Source: Planctomycetota bacterium
GTDB taxonomy: Bacteria; Planctomycetota; UBA1135; GCA-002686595
Direction: 5' to 3'
NCBI GenBank assembly: GCA_012960475.1
Contig: DUBE01000013.1
Span: forward strand, 94,600-158,599
DNA: 64,000 nucleotides
Numbering within the stretch: position 1 is the first letter of the stretch; each line of letters opens with the position of its first letter. This document shows positions 62,842-64,000 of this stretch, in pieces. A program made the translations under genes and the position numbers. The notes under the pieces were generated by a model, which searched no databases, had not been told where the DNA came from, and saw only the letters and a program-made list of their open reading frames with translations.

Positions 62842-64000
62842 ACAGCGCTGAACCCAAGCGAGGTGGACAAAAGAGCGCATTCGTCGCTTGCGCCTTGATC
62901 GTAGTCACTGCCCTCGGGGGACTCTGCTGGATCAGCGCCCTGCCCCTCTTGGGTTATGACGCCTACCCGCTGATTGCTTCATCGAGTGTGAAAGAACTGG
63001 GAGACCTATGGCGCCTGGTTTCCATCGAACTGATGGACGGCCGCTACCCCGACGGCCACTTTCACCGACCCCTGGTGCAGCTATCTTTTGCCCTCGACCG
63101 CGCCCTGCATGGACTTGAGCCCCGGGGTTATCACCTGACAAACCTCTTGGTTTGCGCCATCAGCGGAACTTTGGTCTTTGGATTGGCCCGCCGGATCGGA
63201 GGTCTCAAGATTTGGAGCGCGTGTGTGGCAGGGCTTTTCTTTGTGGCCCATCCACTACAAGCAGAGGTCCTGCCTTTCCCTGCCCGACGAGCGGACAACC
63301 TGGCACTTTGCCTCACCCTGGCTGTGCTGCTGATGCAGGTTCGTCCTGGCGCTGCGCTGGGGAGAGGCCGCGCTATTGGACTCTGTTTGCTCTCCTGGTG
63401 CGCGTTTGCGGCCAAAGAGACGGGCGCGGTGGTTGCTCTCCTGGGACCCTTGTTGCTGTTGATCGAAAGTGAGGGAACTCTGGCGCGGAGATTCAAGAGC
63501 GCCATGCGAAACGCATGGCCCACGATCCTCGGAGTAGCCCTTGGAGTGGGAGCACGACATCTGGTACTCGGCGGTCTGGCGGGGCACACAGATTCCAGCT
63601 TGCTTGGCAGCCTCGCCTTACCTGCGTCAGAATACCTCTGGCGTTTGCTCTACTCACAGCCCTGGGCGGGTTGGAACAGTGCCACCCTCCCGATCCTGTG
63701 GGGCCTTTTTGCGATGCTGATGATCTGCAGCTTGAAGTCAAGACCCCAGGGCACCGGCTTCCTGTTCGCCTGGCTCACAGCGCTCCTGATGGTCAGTGGG
63801 CTCGCGGGCCGAGTGCACGATTGGTATGCCCTGCTGTTTGTGCCTGCCATGGGAATCCTGGTGTGCGTTGTGATCGAAAGAGCATGGGTCCACCTGCATG
63901 CCAACAGAACTCCGACCAAAGCCGTTCCGGGAATATTGGCCCTTGGTCTCGCCCTCTCCCTGCTGGTCAACGGGCCGCTGCTCCGGCGCTATGGCAACTT
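62838..64000 (+). CDS. TMTC/PMT-like membrane glycosyltransferase, 5' part
   Basis: This protein is partial: the frame runs off the right edge after 387 codons. The ATG overlaps the previous stop by four bases. It is polytopic, with a first membrane helix at about 12-37, an extracytoplasmic loop, and repeated helices after that. Pattern FHRPLVQLSFALDRALHGLEPRGYHLTNLLV, then FFVAHPLQAEVLPFPARRADNLAL, matches the start of TMTC and related GT-C enzymes that move mannose or other sugars from a lipid carrier to proteins. It would act on the outer face of the inner membrane, with a phosphodiesterase as its operon partner. Confidence 0.82.
   Translation, partial: MNSAEPKRGGQKSAFVACALIVVTALGGLCWISALPLLGYDAYPLIASSSVKELGDLWRLVSIELMDGRYPDGHFHRPLVQLSFALDRALHGLEPRGYHLTNLLVCAISGTLVFGLARRIGGLKIWSACVAGLFFVAHPLQAEVLPFPARRADNLALCLTLAVLLMQVRPGAALGRGRAIGLCLLSWCAFAAKETGAVVALLGPLLLLIESEGTLARRFKSAMRNAWPTILGVALGVGARHLVLGGLAGHTDSSLLGSLALPASEYLWRLLYSQPWAGWNSATLPILWGLFAMLMICSLKSRPQGTGFLFAWLTALLMVSGLAGRVHDWYALLFVPAMGILVCVVIERAWVHLHANRTPTKAVPGILALGLALSLLVNGPLLRRYGN

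Noticed and set aside
1..64000. tRNA, rRNA, CRISPR array, insertion sequence or phage genes
   Set aside because: Scanning for T-loop-like motifs, spaced direct repeats, transposase motifs and terminal repeats by eye gave nothing convincing; weak tRNAs could still be missed.

Overview
This window is GC-rich, densely packed bacterial DNA. It has ATGA-type gene overlaps, many signal peptides and lipoboxes, and an outer-membrane beta-barrel, so the cell is Gram-negative. No rRNA, tRNA, CRISPR array or insertion sequence was seen. Several traits resemble deep-branching marine Planctomycetota: sulfatase-like enzymes without the formylglycine cysteine, a secreted protein with repeated carboxypeptidase-regulatory-type domains, a beta-helix lipoprotein, and a kinase/TPR/GAF/sigma54-activator fusion. 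Myxococcota-like lineages share some of these, so the phylum is an inference and not a reading.

Layout. 1-4216: reductive pyrimidine catabolism (end of a dihydropyrimidinase, class III aminotransferase, PreA-like dihydropyrimidine dehydrogenase), facing an M19 dipeptidase and an NCS1 nucleobase transporter. 5712-8171: orphan receiver protein and groES-groEL, closed by a clear terminator. 8303-15001: housekeeping genes (Uup-type ABC-F ATPase, RNase HI with a zinc knuckle, M3 oligopeptidase, AlkB-like dioxygenase, rRNA-type methyltransferase, ApaG). 15083-16849: a hypothetical exported protein. 16851-28029: a seven-gene, tightly overlapping minus-strand operon, which is the most unusual part of the window. 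It runs GT28-like glycosyltransferase, two GT4 glycosyltransferases, MsbA-type ABC exporter, a protein with two APH-like kinase domains, an AlgE-like outer-membrane barrel, and a sulfatase-superfamily enzyme. I infer a glycoconjugate or exopolysaccharide assembly, phosphorylation and export route.

28287-39045: secreted or surface proteins around a 1589-residue Ser/Thr kinase-sigma54 activator. 39358-45381: a minus-strand group with an SGNH-like hydrolase, then manA, an RluB-type pseudouridine synthase and an M16 peptidase pair. 45426-47593: a metal-binding-type lipoprotein with a candidate 8-codon leader peptide, possible small downstream ORFs, a hypothetical protein and rsmD. 47695-53046: pdxJ, dapA, clpB, yigZ. 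53101-54126: a membrane/zinc-ribbon protein whose N-terminus is cut by an in-frame TAA. 54213-58534: MscS channel, an AAA/DUF234-type ATPase coupled to a small CxxC protein, bacilliredoxin, MarR regulator. 58598-64000: HtrA-like protease, lipoprotein, AlkP-superfamily phosphodiesterase and a TMTC/PMT-like glycosyltransferase that runs off the right edge.

Main points for follow-up: the seven-gene glycan operon with its double kinase; the in-frame stop at 53131-53133; the inverted repeat over the start codon of the kinase-activator gene; mutually exclusive hairpins upstream of clpB; and the coupled leader peptide of the metal-binding lipoprotein. All functions rest on motif recognition by eye; no database search was run.
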